Assembly: GCF_024218795.1 (NCBI RefSeq)
Contig: NZ_CP100400.1
Span: 2,294,001 to 2,358,000 of the forward strand
DNA: 64,000 bases
DNA from: Halorussus aquaticus
GTDB taxonomy: Archaea > Halobacteriota > Halobacteria > Halobacteriales > Haladaptataceae
Direction: 5' to 3'
Made by a program: the position numbers and the translations under genes. Positions within the stretch are counted from its first letter, which is position 1. The number at the start of each line of letters is the position of its first letter. The notes below the pieces were generated by a model. That model saw nothing but the letters and a program-made list of their open reading frames with translations, made no database searches and had not been told where the DNA came from. Shown here in pieces: positions 53,097 to 60,130 of this stretch.

Positions 53097-53346
53097 CCGG
53101 ACCCACAGGTGCCGGATAGAGACATTGTAGGTGGTGAGAACGGCGGAAATGGTGGGGTGTGCGGTGCGCGGAAACTGGCCGAAACTGGCGACCGCGACGT
53201 CGAGGCCGCGATGAAGACGCTCTAAAACCATATGCAAAATAGTAGTTCCCCGAACGCTAAAGGAATCTCTCTGTACTTTCTCGAAATAAAGTCGAAAACG
53301 AGAGTGTCGCCACTACGTACCGACGTGAACCCGGCCCGAGAGGGCG

Positions 53347-55206
53347 CTACCCTCCGGTGAATATCGCCGGGTACGGGTCAGTCCGAATCTCGACGTGCTC
53401 ACCGTCGATGTGGTCGCGGTTGAGCGCAGCGCCCAACTGCTCGCCAGTCAGGAGGACGTCGTCAAACGTCTCCCAGTTGGCAGCGTCGTCGCGACCGTCG
53501 TCGTCATCCTCGGCGCTGCTGCTGTCGCCCGCCGAAGCGTCGGTATCATCCGCGGCGTCCGCGTCGGCCCCGCGCTTCTCGCGGGCCTGCTGACGGTCCT
53601 TGCGACGCTGCTCGCCGCGCTCGCGGATGTCCTTGAGGTCCTCGTCAGGATGGATCGCTTCGAGTTCATCGAGTGCGTTGAGCCGTAGCTCCTCGTTGTT
53701 GAAGACGACGAGCGTGGGCATACTAAGCCGGAGCAGCACGTCGTCCTCGACGAACTGCCCAACCATCTCCTGAACGTAGTCCTCCGTGAAGCCGGTAATC
53801 TCGGCGAGTTCCTCGTAGCGAGCGCCGTTCATCGTGGCGATGACGTACAGAAGGTCCCACTTGCTCTGGGTACCTGATTGGCCGTAGACTGAGTTGAGGA
53901 TGCGCCGGAGGCGGGTCTCGTTGGCTTCTTGGACGGCGGCGCGCCAGCCGGTCGGGACGAGCGTGTCGATGCGCTCGCGGTCGCGCGGCTCGTAGTAGTC
54001 GTCTTCGCGCAACAGGCCGAGGTTCAGGCCGGACCGGACGGCCAACCCGCTCGCCATCTGACGGAGCGTCGCGCGGAGTGCGGCCCACTCGTCGGCGTGC
54101 GGGAGTTCGGTGTCGTGGTCGGTGCCTGCGAAGAACGCCTCAAGTTTCGGTTCGGAGAGGCGGTCGTCGCGGGGACTCCCGTTGATGCGGTAGACCTTCA
54201 GGCCGAGTTCGATGCCCGAGCGCTGTGCGAAGGCGTTGAAGCCGAGGACGTTCCAGCGGTCCGAGCGGACCATCTCCTCGACGAACATCCCTTCGCGCAT
54301 AGTGCCGTCGCCGTCCACGTCGCCGCGGCCGCCGTACTCCAGCATCGACTTCGCTTCGCGGAGGCGCTGGACGACGGCGTCCATCATCTCGCTGGCGAAC
54401 CGATGGTGGACCTCGCCCTTCCAAACCTTCCACGAATCACGGTTGAACGTACTCCAGTCGGGGCGCTCGACTCCGAGCGCGGTCGCCGCGAGGTTCGTGA
54501 TTTGGACGGTGCGGACGAGCGACTCCTTCGAACCGGCGTAGGTCGTCTGGGTCTTGAACCGCGAGCCTTCGCCGTGCTGGCAGACCATCGGGTCGCCGGA
54601 CGGTCGGACGAGGTCCTCGTTCTGCGGCTGGACCCAGCACTGGTAGGAGACTGGAGCGCGGAGGTTGCCGTCGAGGTCGGCCGCGAGCTTGCCCGAGTCC
54701 TCGTCGTAGCGCATCACGCTCAGATTGTACTCGTAGTACTGCGAGATGAGCGCGTCAGCGCCTGCGTTCGGTCCAGCGAGGTCGTCGTCCACGTCTCGAC
54801 CGACCATCCAGCCCTTCGAGGAGAGGACGAGGTGGGCCGGATAGTCGTCGTGAAGCCAATCGAACTGGTTGTGGACGTCCTCGGCGAGGACGACGGGTTC
54901 CTCCTCGGGTTCGATATCGAGGTTCTGCCAGCCGTTCCACAGCCGAGTGTAGAAGCTCTCGCTATCGTTTTCGTCCTCATCGGGGAGGTCTTCGAGGACG
55001 GCCTGAATCCCGTGACCGTGTTCGATGGGGTCGGGATAGTCGAGTTCGTCGTAGTCTTTGAGCAGGACCTCGTGTTCGGCGTCCTCGTCTGGGACGGGCG
55101 CGAGGCGGCCGCTCTTGGTGTAGTCGTGCGCCATGTGGGCGCTCTGCTGGGGGTCGGCGTCGTCGAGCGAGACGCTCGCCGTCTGGGTGGGCGCGTCGGT
55201 ACTCAT
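53347..55206 (-). CDS. Large soluble protein with C-terminal winged-helix-like domain; replication-protein candidate
   Basis: A 619-residue acidic protein from ATG 55206 (upstream in-frame sequence is Arg-rich and overlaps another gene). No signal or spans. Residues about 480-540 look like a winged helix: LLYVIATMNGARYEELAEIT followed by GFTEDYVQEMVGQFVEDDVL. The C-terminal 100 residues include a charged helix and an Asp/Ser linker. No rolling-circle, primase, MCM or polymerase motif is visible. As the largest non-envelope protein of the element it is a candidate replication or partition protein, but this is inference. Last gene of the right minus-strand operon. Confidence 0.65.
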   Translation of the reverse strand: MSTDAPTQTASVSLDDADPQQSAHMAHDYTKSGRLAPVPDEDAEHEVLLKDYDELDYPDPIEHGHGIQAVLEDLPDEDENDSESFYTRLWNGWQNLDIEPEEEPVVLAEDVHNQFDWLHDDYPAHLVLSSKGWMVGRDVDDDLAGPNAGADALISQYYEYNLSVMRYDEDSGKLAADLDGNLRAPVSYQCWVQPQNEDLVRPSGDPMVCQHGEGSRFKTQTTYAGSKESLVRTVQITNLAATALGVERPDWSTFNRDSWKVWKGEVHHRFASEMMDAVVQRLREAKSMLEYGGRGDVDGDGTMREGMFVEEMVRSDRWNVLGFNAFAQRSGIELGLKVYRINGSPRDDRLSEPKLEAFFAGTDHDTELPHADEWAALRATLRQMASGLAVRSGLNLGLLREDDYYEPRDRERIDTLVPTGWRAAVQEANETRLRRILNSVYGQSGTQSKWDLLYVIATMNGARYEELAEITGFTEDYVQEMVGQFVEDDVLLRLSMPTLVVFNNEELRLNALDELEAIHPDEDLKDIRERGEQRRKDRQQAREKRGADADAADDTDASAGDSSSAEDDDDGRDDAANWETFDDVLLTGEQLGAALNRDHIDGEHVEIRTDPYPAIFTGG

Positions 55207-55541
55207 GTTGCCTCCGCGAGCGCTGGCTCTGGCGTCGCGACCGGCACGGTCTCGCCATCGAGGTGGGCCTCGGCCGTCGTGAAGTGGTCGGGCGCGGCTT
55301 CCTCGGGTGCCGGGAGGACCACATCGACGCGGCGGCACTCGCAGGACCATCCGTAGACCGGGAGGTCGTCAGTGACGTGCGTCTCCAGCAGGTCGGCGGG
55401 AACAGTCGGTGTGCCGATGGTGCTGGTCACGTCGGCCCCGCACAACGGGCAGAACGCGGCGTCAAGGTGAGCATCGTAGTCGGCGATGAGGACGATGGTC
55501 CGCGGTTCGACGAGGTCGCTCGCAGACTCGCGAACCGTCAC
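55203..55541 (-). CDS. Zinc-ribbon protein
   Basis: A 112-residue protein from a GTG at 55541. CPLC near residue 31 and CEC near residue 68 (WSCECRRVD) form one zinc site. It has 4-bp overlaps on both sides. Function unknown. Confidence 0.68.
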   Translation of the reverse strand: MTVRESASDLVEPRTIVLIADYDAHLDAAFCPLCGADVTSTIGTPTVPADLLETHVTDDLPVYGWSCECRRVDVVLPAPEEAAPDHFTTAEAHLDGETVPVATPEPALAEAT

Positions 55542-55861
55542 GACGAGTCACCTCCCTGCTCAGTAGTCGTGCTGGACCGAGCGCGGTTCAGGTCCCATTT
55601 GAACTCGAACCACCGGACGGTTTCGCACTCGTCGCAGCGGTACATTGTCATGAACGACCGGCTCGCGAATCGTCGGATAGAGCCACACTCCGTACACTCG
55701 AAGTTGACCGAGTGGTTTTCGTAGGCGGTGCCATTCTCTCCGAGGGAGTACTTCAGTGAGGGGCCGGTCGCGCCACCTTCTCGGACGGACTTCGGCACGT
55801 CGTGGCCGACCGTCGAGTCCCCGTAGGACCACTCACTTCCGTCCGTAGACTGTTCAGTCAT
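55538..55861 (-). CDS. Zinc-ribbon protein
   Basis: A 107-residue protein from ATG 55861 with GGAGGTGG as ribosome-binding site. Two CxxC pairs, FECTECGSIRRF and YRCDECETVRWF, make a clear ribbon. It overlaps the methyltransferase stop by 8 bp. Possibly nucleic-acid binding. Confidence 0.72.
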   Translation of the reverse strand: MTEQSTDGSEWSYGDSTVGHDVPKSVREGGATGPSLKYSLGENGTAYENHSVNFECTECGSIRRFASRSFMTMYRCDECETVRWFEFKWDLNRARSSTTTEQGGDSS

Positions 55862-57536
55862 CGGAGGCCACCTCCTCGTAAGACGGAATGTCCGCATCTG
55901 GCTCGTCAGCGAGACCGCCGCCGAACGTCGCGAGACTCGGGTCCTCGGCCGTCAGGACGTGCTTGCACAGGTTCTTCGCCAGATTGACCGGTACTGCGTT
56001 CCCGATTTGCTCGGTCCGGTCGGTTTTTGTCCCGACAAGTTCGTAATCGGCGGGGAAACCCTGAGCCTGCTTGAGTTCGCGCGGTTGGAGCATCCGGTAC
56101 TGGACGTCGAGTCCCCACGGCCAGAGCTTCGGAATGCACAGCGCGAAGCGGTCTCGACTGGTAATCGTACCGAGCAGTTGGTAGGGGGACTTCGGCGGTC
56201 CCTCGTAGTCGTCGATGAACGGACGGAGAACTGGCGACGAGGGTGTGACCACGCCGCCCTTCTCGGTTGCCATGGTCGGCATCGGGTCCGCGACGTTGAG
56301 CGCGGCACCACCGTTCGAGTACCGGACCAGTGACGGCGTGAGGAGGTGGCCGTCGTGGTTGCTCGCAGTGACCGTGTGCAGCGGCCGGTCCTCCGGCGGG
56401 TAGAGCGTGTTACTGTGGAGATCCCCTCGGGGACCGTTCCGCGGCATCACGAGCGAGCGCGTCTCCGTAGTGACGATAGCATGCCCGCCTCGCGTCGCAA
56501 TCGTCGGCACCGGCGACTCCTCGACATCCAAAGGATGTGCGCCGTCCTGCTGGCGTAAGAGGTGCGTCGCCGACATCACGGCCGGACTGTCGGGGAGCGG
56601 GACCAGAAACGGCTCCTTGACGATGTCCGCGACCGCTGACGCGTACGCAGCGGGGACGACGCGCTCCTCTCGAAGTCGATAGATGTCGTCTTTGCCCAGC
56701 GTCTCAAGGACGTCAGCGAAGGGAGCTACCGCGTCGCTACAGTGGCGGCGAAGTCCCTCGGCGATTCGCTGCATCGTTGAGTTCTTCGGCGGTGTCTTCC
56801 GGCCGTCGTCGAGGTCTCGCGTCCAAATAGAACCGCCGAGGTCCGACCAGTCGATAATCTCGGCGGCTGTACGGCGGTCGGGAAGGTCGTCGCGGTCGTC
56901 ACCATGGGTCTGGGTTGGGAAGGTGACGCTCCCGGCCTGTCGTCCGATGATGAAGAAGCGTTCCCGAGTCGTCGGGTCGCCGTAGTCGGCGGCGACGAGT
57001 TGGGTCCAGTTGACCGCGTAGCCGAGTTGATTCAATGCGTTCACCCACGCGTCGAAGATAGACCCGTCCCGGACAGGCTGACCGTCCTCAACGGGACCCC
57101 AGTCCTGTATCTCGGGGACGTTCTCAATGACGAACGCATCGACGTCCAGCTTCTCTAACCAGTCGAGGACGTGCCACGGCGACATCCGCTTTTGCTCGCT
57201 AACGGGTTTACCGCCACGAGCGCGGCTGAAGTGAGTGCATTCGGGGCCACCGACGAGTAGGTCCACGTTGAGGTCAGTATCGTCGTCGGAGAGTCGTTGG
57301 ATGACTTCCGGCGGGTGGAGTTGCTCTACCTTCGAGTGGTACTGGTGGGCGGTTGGGTGGTTCGCCTCGTGGGTCTGTACCGCTGGGTCCCAATGGTTGA
57401 TTGCTGCTTCACGGAGAGGGAACCCGAGGTCGTCGCAGGCTTGGCGAAGTCCTTCGCTGAACCCACCGGCCCCGCAGAAGAGGTCAACCGCCACGACCTC
57501 GCGCTCGGTCTCGCTTGCGCACTGCGCGTCGGTCAC
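55854..57536 (-). CDS. dcm: DNA (cytosine-5) methyltransferase
   Basis: A 560-residue enzyme from a GTG at 57536. Motif I is DLFCGAGG at residues 18-25. Motif IV is GGPECTHFS with the catalytic Cys at residue 100; it reads PEC rather than the usual PPC, as in a known phage-associated subfamily. Motif VI is ENV (138-140), motif VIII lies in TTRERFFIIGR, and motif X is EQIGNAVPVNLAKNL near residue 520. The target-recognition region is between about 330 and 490. No restriction enzyme partner of known type is adjacent, though a nuclease-like gene lies two genes upstream. It could mask the element from host restriction or mark its own DNA. Confidence 0.92.
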   Translation of the reverse strand: MTDAQCASETEREVVAVDLFCGAGGFSEGLRQACDDLGFPLREAAINHWDPAVQTHEANHPTAHQYHSKVEQLHPPEVIQRLSDDDTDLNVDLLVGGPECTHFSRARGGKPVSEQKRMSPWHVLDWLEKLDVDAFVIENVPEIQDWGPVEDGQPVRDGSIFDAWVNALNQLGYAVNWTQLVAADYGDPTTRERFFIIGRQAGSVTFPTQTHGDDRDDLPDRRTAAEIIDWSDLGGSIWTRDLDDGRKTPPKNSTMQRIAEGLRRHCSDAVAPFADVLETLGKDDIYRLREERVVPAAYASAVADIVKEPFLVPLPDSPAVMSATHLLRQQDGAHPLDVEESPVPTIATRGGHAIVTTETRSLVMPRNGPRGDLHSNTLYPPEDRPLHTVTASNHDGHLLTPSLVRYSNGGAALNVADPMPTMATEKGGVVTPSSPVLRPFIDDYEGPPKSPYQLLGTITSRDRFALCIPKLWPWGLDVQYRMLQPRELKQAQGFPADYELVGTKTDRTEQIGNAVPVNLAKNLCKHVLTAEDPSLATFGGGLADEPDADIPSYEEVASDD

Positions 57537-58048
57537 GCGGTCTCACCTCCCGAGAAGTCGGTGAGGCTGGCGAGTTCCGGACCGTCCTGCTCGTCGGTCG
57601 GTTCGTCGAGGTCGGCCGGGTCAGGATGATGCACGACCTCGGCGTCAAGGCCGTCGGCCAGAACCTCGGCCAGTACGCGGCGGTGACAGTACCGCGGGTC
57701 CTTCTCCCAGCAGACGAGCCAGACGTTCCGATGTTCGGCGCGGCCGCGGAGTTCGTCGAGGACTTGCTGTTGGCCCGCACCGTCGAGATGGTCGCGGTAG
57801 CGGTCCTCGAAGTCGACCGTGCGCCACGCGGCGGCGCTCGGGTTGGCGACGCCGTCGCGGTCGCCCGCCTCTTCGACGGTCTTGAAGGCGTTGAGTAGGT
57901 CATCGGGCGGCGCAACGGCGGGAACGTTCCGGTCGGTGACGCGCTGGACGAAGTCCTGCGGATACCGAACGACGCCGAGGACGAGGTCGGCATCGTCGGG
58001 GTGGACGAGGGAGTTGAGGCCACCGAAGTAGGTGGTGTAGAGCGTCAC
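57533..58048 (-). CDS. DUF488-family protein
   Basis: A 171-residue protein from a GTG at 58048 with GGAGGTGACC upstream. The C-terminal VWLVCWEKDPRYCHRRVLAE is the characteristic DUF488 signature (Cys, then Cys-His-Arg). DUF488 proteins are often found in restriction-modification or DNA-metabolism islands; their activity is not settled. It overlaps the methyltransferase and the upstream gene by 4 bp each. Confidence 0.78.
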   Translation of the reverse strand: MTLYTTYFGGLNSLVHPDDADLVLGVVRYPQDFVQRVTDRNVPAVAPPDDLLNAFKTVEEAGDRDGVANPSAAAWRTVDFEDRYRDHLDGAGQQQVLDELRGRAEHRNVWLVCWEKDPRYCHRRVLAEVLADGLDAEVVHHPDPADLDEPTDEQDGPELASLTDFSGGETA

Positions 58049-58554
58049 CGCTGGTCACCTCCCTCGACGTCGTCGGGGTCAATGATGCGTGACCACGACA
58101 GTTGCCGGTACCCTCGCTCCGAGCGGTCTCCCTCGACGCTGGTCCAGCCGTCGGGAAGAATTTCGTCGAGGACAGACGCCGGGATGATGGCCATCGCGAG
58201 GACGCGTTGGTTGCGGCCGGGTCGGGGGTCGTACACCGCGACGAGATACGCGGCGTTCTCTTCCAGAAGGCGTTCGTGTTGTCGCTTCCGGACGTAGATT
58301 CGGCCACGTTGGCCGCTGGCGAGACGGTCCTGAGCGCTCTTGATTTCGACGTGTGTTCCCTTCGCGAGCAGGTTGATTCCGCAGAAGATGACCGAGTCGG
58401 TCGTAGTCGGGGCCAGCAGCGAGTCGGCCAAGGCGTCGCACCACTCGGCCTCCCGGTCGCTGACGTACGCGAGTTGCTCGACGCGCTGGACGACGTTGGC
58501 CTCGACGGACTCGCCCGCGGCCTTCGGGTGGAGGACCGCCTGAGCGTCGCTCAC
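58045..58554 (-). CDS. PD-(D/E)xK nuclease-like protein
   Basis: A 169-residue protein from a GTG at 58554. The core THVEIKSAQDRLASGQRGRI followed by a helix and AAYLVAVYDP has the strand-ExK-helix pattern of the PD-(D/E)xK fold, with an upstream acidic candidate in TTTDSVIF. It resembles archaeal resolvase or endonuclease domains found in mobile elements. It may act with the methyltransferase or in recombination. It is joined to both neighbours by 4-bp overlaps. Confidence 0.6.
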   Translation of the reverse strand: MSDAQAVLHPKAAGESVEANVVQRVEQLAYVSDREAEWCDALADSLLAPTTTDSVIFCGINLLAKGTHVEIKSAQDRLASGQRGRIYVRKRQHERLLEENAAYLVAVYDPRPGRNQRVLAMAIIPASVLDEILPDGWTSVEGDRSERGYRQLSWSRIIDPDDVEGGDQR

Positions 58555-58811
58555 GGCGACGCACCTCCGTCGGCGAGAACTCGTTTCTCCGGGGCGCTGT
58601 CTGGACTAATCTCGCTGGTGTCCTCGAACAGCGGTTTCGCAGTGCCTTCGCGTATCTCGCCGAGTGGCGTGAGGCCGAAGTCCTCGGGGAGATGGTCTCG
58701 GAGGAAGTGGTCCGAGGTTTTCGTCTTCCCGGAGAGGTCTTCACCGCAGGCCGGGCACGCAGTGAGGAGTTGGCGCTCGCGCCGCTGCGTGGCGCGGTCC
58801 TGAATCGCCAT
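58551..58811 (-). CDS. Small zinc-finger protein
   Basis: An 86-residue protein. The ATG at 58811 is chosen because it overlaps the preceding stop as TGATG and has GGGAGGTG upstream; a GTG at 58823 would itself overlap that ribosome-binding site. The motif CPACGEDLSG with HFLRDH gives a C2H2-like site. The remainder is acidic and disordered. Confidence 0.68.
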   Translation of the reverse strand: MAIQDRATQRRERQLLTACPACGEDLSGKTKTSDHFLRDHLPEDFGLTPLGEIREGTAKPLFEDTSEISPDSAPEKRVLADGGASP

Positions 58812-58915
58812 CAGGGACGACACCTCCCGTTATTAAGTGCAGGACACTGTTTTTCGGGGTCCTCGATGGCGCACCCGCAGAAGGTACAAACGGCGGCGTA
58901 GTACTCGACGCTCAC
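58811..58915 (-). CDS. Zinc-finger microprotein (34 residues), first gene of the right minus-strand operon
   Basis: A short gene from GTG 58915 to TGA 58811, preceded by GAGGTGG. The product contains CTFCGCAIEDPEKQCPALNN and ends in GRCRP, so four or five cysteines lie in about 26 residues. Its stop overlaps the next ATG (TGATG). It is very small, but motif, ribosome-binding site and coupling all support it. Confidence 0.6.
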   Translation of the reverse strand: MSVEYYAAVCTFCGCAIEDPEKQCPALNNGRCRP

Positions 58916-59087
58916 GCCGACCACCTCTGTCCCCTAATCTGACCGCCAGAAGGCGGCGACCCGCGTTCCGGATGCGAAGCTACTCGCTTTCGATTGGGGG
59001 CATTCGAGAACGGCGATTCTCCGGTTTCCGGGAGGAACAGACGCTCCTCTGTCGGTTTAGTTTCCCTCGGAACGGCGGTAAAATGGG

Positions 59088-59104
59088 AGTGGACTCGTCG
59101 GGAT
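59088..59104 (+). repeat. Right attachment site (17-bp direct repeat, in the tRNA-Ala 3' end)
   Basis: AGTGGACTCGTCGGGAT, identical to 31165-31181. It covers the acceptor and T-stem 3' part of the intact tRNA-Ala gene. Confidence 0.9.
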
Positions 59105-59161
59105 TTGAACCCGAGGCCTTCCCCGTGCCAGGGGGATGATCTACCGCTGATCTACGAGCCC
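59090..59161 (-). tRNA. tRNA-Ala (GGC)
   Basis: Read on the minus strand: acceptor GGGCTCG pairs with CGAGTCC and includes the G3-U70 alanine identity pair. D arm GATC-AGCGGTA-GATC; anticodon stem TCCCC/GGGGA with loop CTGGCAC, anticodon GGC; T arm TCGGG-TTCAAAT-CCCGA; discriminator A. It is complete and lies at the right edge of the element, which supplies its 3' end. Confidence 0.97.
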
Positions 59162-59662
59162 TTGGACGCATCTCTTCGTTGTCCCGGGGTACTGATAAAC
59201 CTCTCGGATTCCGACTACCACCGCGAAAGGGTGACGCATTACTCGACGACTCGTCGGTGTCGGGGAGTCCGTGGTTTGGCGCTGTCAGGCTTTGGACTTG
59301 AGTGGTGCGAGAACTCGCTAGGACCGAAAGGGAAGAAGGGGAAAGCCGGATTTAGGCTCGAACACAGGAGTCTACAGCAACCGCACAGCACCGCGCCGGC
59401 GCGCGCCGGGGCAGGTTTGTACTCTACGCCTGATGAGACGTGTGCAGACAGAATCAGATAGAAAAGCTTTACCCTCGTAAAACCGTTCCCCTGTGTACGG
59501 GAACAGCACAGCCGTAAATCTGACTCGTCGGGTCCGAGGCGTTCCTCGCCTCCCTACTTGCCCGACTCGGGATTACGGACGTGCGCCGCGTCAGACCGAC
59601 GCATCAGCACGCCTACCTTACAATCGGCGATAGCGGCCTGTGCAGTTCCAATCCAGAAAACT
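59162..59662. other. Non-coding region upstream of rps15
   Basis: About 500 bases without a credible protein gene. A minus-strand TTTATC near 59194-59199 suits the tRNA-Ala promoter. On the plus side there is GTTCCC...GGGAAC (about 59486-59505) and a larger stem (GTCGGG at about 59526-59531 with CCCGAC at about 59561-59566) enclosing GAGGC/GCCTC. Such a structured leader before a ribosomal-protein gene could be regulatory. Confidence 0.5.
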
Positions 59663-60130
59663 ATGGCACGAATGCACACCCGCCGCCGCGGCTCGTCCGA
59701 CTCGGACAAGCCCGTGGCAGACGAACCGCCGGAGTGGAGCGACGTAGACGAAGACGCCATCGAAGAGCGCGTGGTCGAACTGGCCGAACAGGGTCACACC
59801 CCGAGCCAGATCGGCCTGAAGCTGCGCGACGAGGGCGTCAAAGGCACGCCGGTCCCCGACGTGAAGCTGGCGACCGGCAAGAAGGTCACCGAGATTCTCG
59901 AGGAGAACGACGCCACCGGCGACGTTCCGGAGGACCTTCGCAACCTGCTGAAGCGGGCCGTCCGCCTGCGCGAGCACATGGACGAGAACCCGCAGGACGC
60001 CCAGAACAAGCGGGCGCTCCAGAACACCCAGTCGAAGGTTCGACGCCTCGTGGACTACTACCGCGGCGACGAACTCGACGAGGACTTCAAATACTCCTAC
60101 GACAACGCCAAGGAACTCCTCGAGGACTAA
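59663..60130 (+). CDS. rps15: 30S ribosomal protein S15 (uS15)
   Basis: A 155-residue ribosomal protein of the archaeal/eukaryal long form. The N-terminus MARMHTRRRGSSDSDKP is diagnostic, followed by an acidic region, SQIGLKLRDEGVKGTPVPD, and the conserved core LKRAVRLREHMDENPQD with SKVRRLVDYYR. The ATG at 59663 is chosen because the highly conserved N-terminus begins there. It binds 16S rRNA in the central domain. It is the first gene of an overlapping unit with the RecJ-like gene, pcc1 and rps3ae. Confidence 0.97.
   Translation: MARMHTRRRGSSDSDKPVADEPPEWSDVDEDAIEERVVELAEQGHTPSQIGLKLRDEGVKGTPVPDVKLATGKKVTEILEENDATGDVPEDLRNLLKRAVRLREHMDENPQDAQNKRALQNTQSKVRRLVDYYRGDELDEDFKYSYDNAKELLED

Larger units (their letters stand above)
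52776..53346. other. Structured intergenic region between the two large operons
   Basis: About 570 bases without a credible gene. The plus operon ends at 52775 and the minus operon ends at 53347, so the region is convergent and would need only two terminators, yet it holds three perfect hairpins, a repeated 13-mer and an AT-rich segment (53222-53320). It is a candidate replication origin or packaging site. Confidence 0.55.
31165..59104. mobile_element. Integrated element in tRNA-Ala(GGC), about 27.9 kb
   Basis: Both ends carry the same 17-bp sequence, AGTGGACTCGTCGGGAT, at 31165-31181 and 59088-59104. The right copy runs into the 3' end of a complete tRNA-Ala gene; the left copy lacks the rest of the tRNA. 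A tyrosine integrase gene lies 76 bp inside the left end. All genes inside are accessory: regulators, J-domain protein, membrane and surface proteins, P-loop ATPase, methyltransferase. The genes outside are housekeeping (aIF1A, S15). This is the expected structure of a tRNA-targeted integrative element, with the element restoring the tRNA 3' end. Gene content fits an enveloped provirus or a vesicle-forming integrative plasmid rather than a tailed provirus. Confidence 0.93.

Noticed and set aside
31258..58915. Tailed provirus (head-tail virus) interpretation
   Set aside because: No terminase, portal, major capsid, protease, tape-measure or tail-fibre motif was found; the operon is dominated by membrane proteins.
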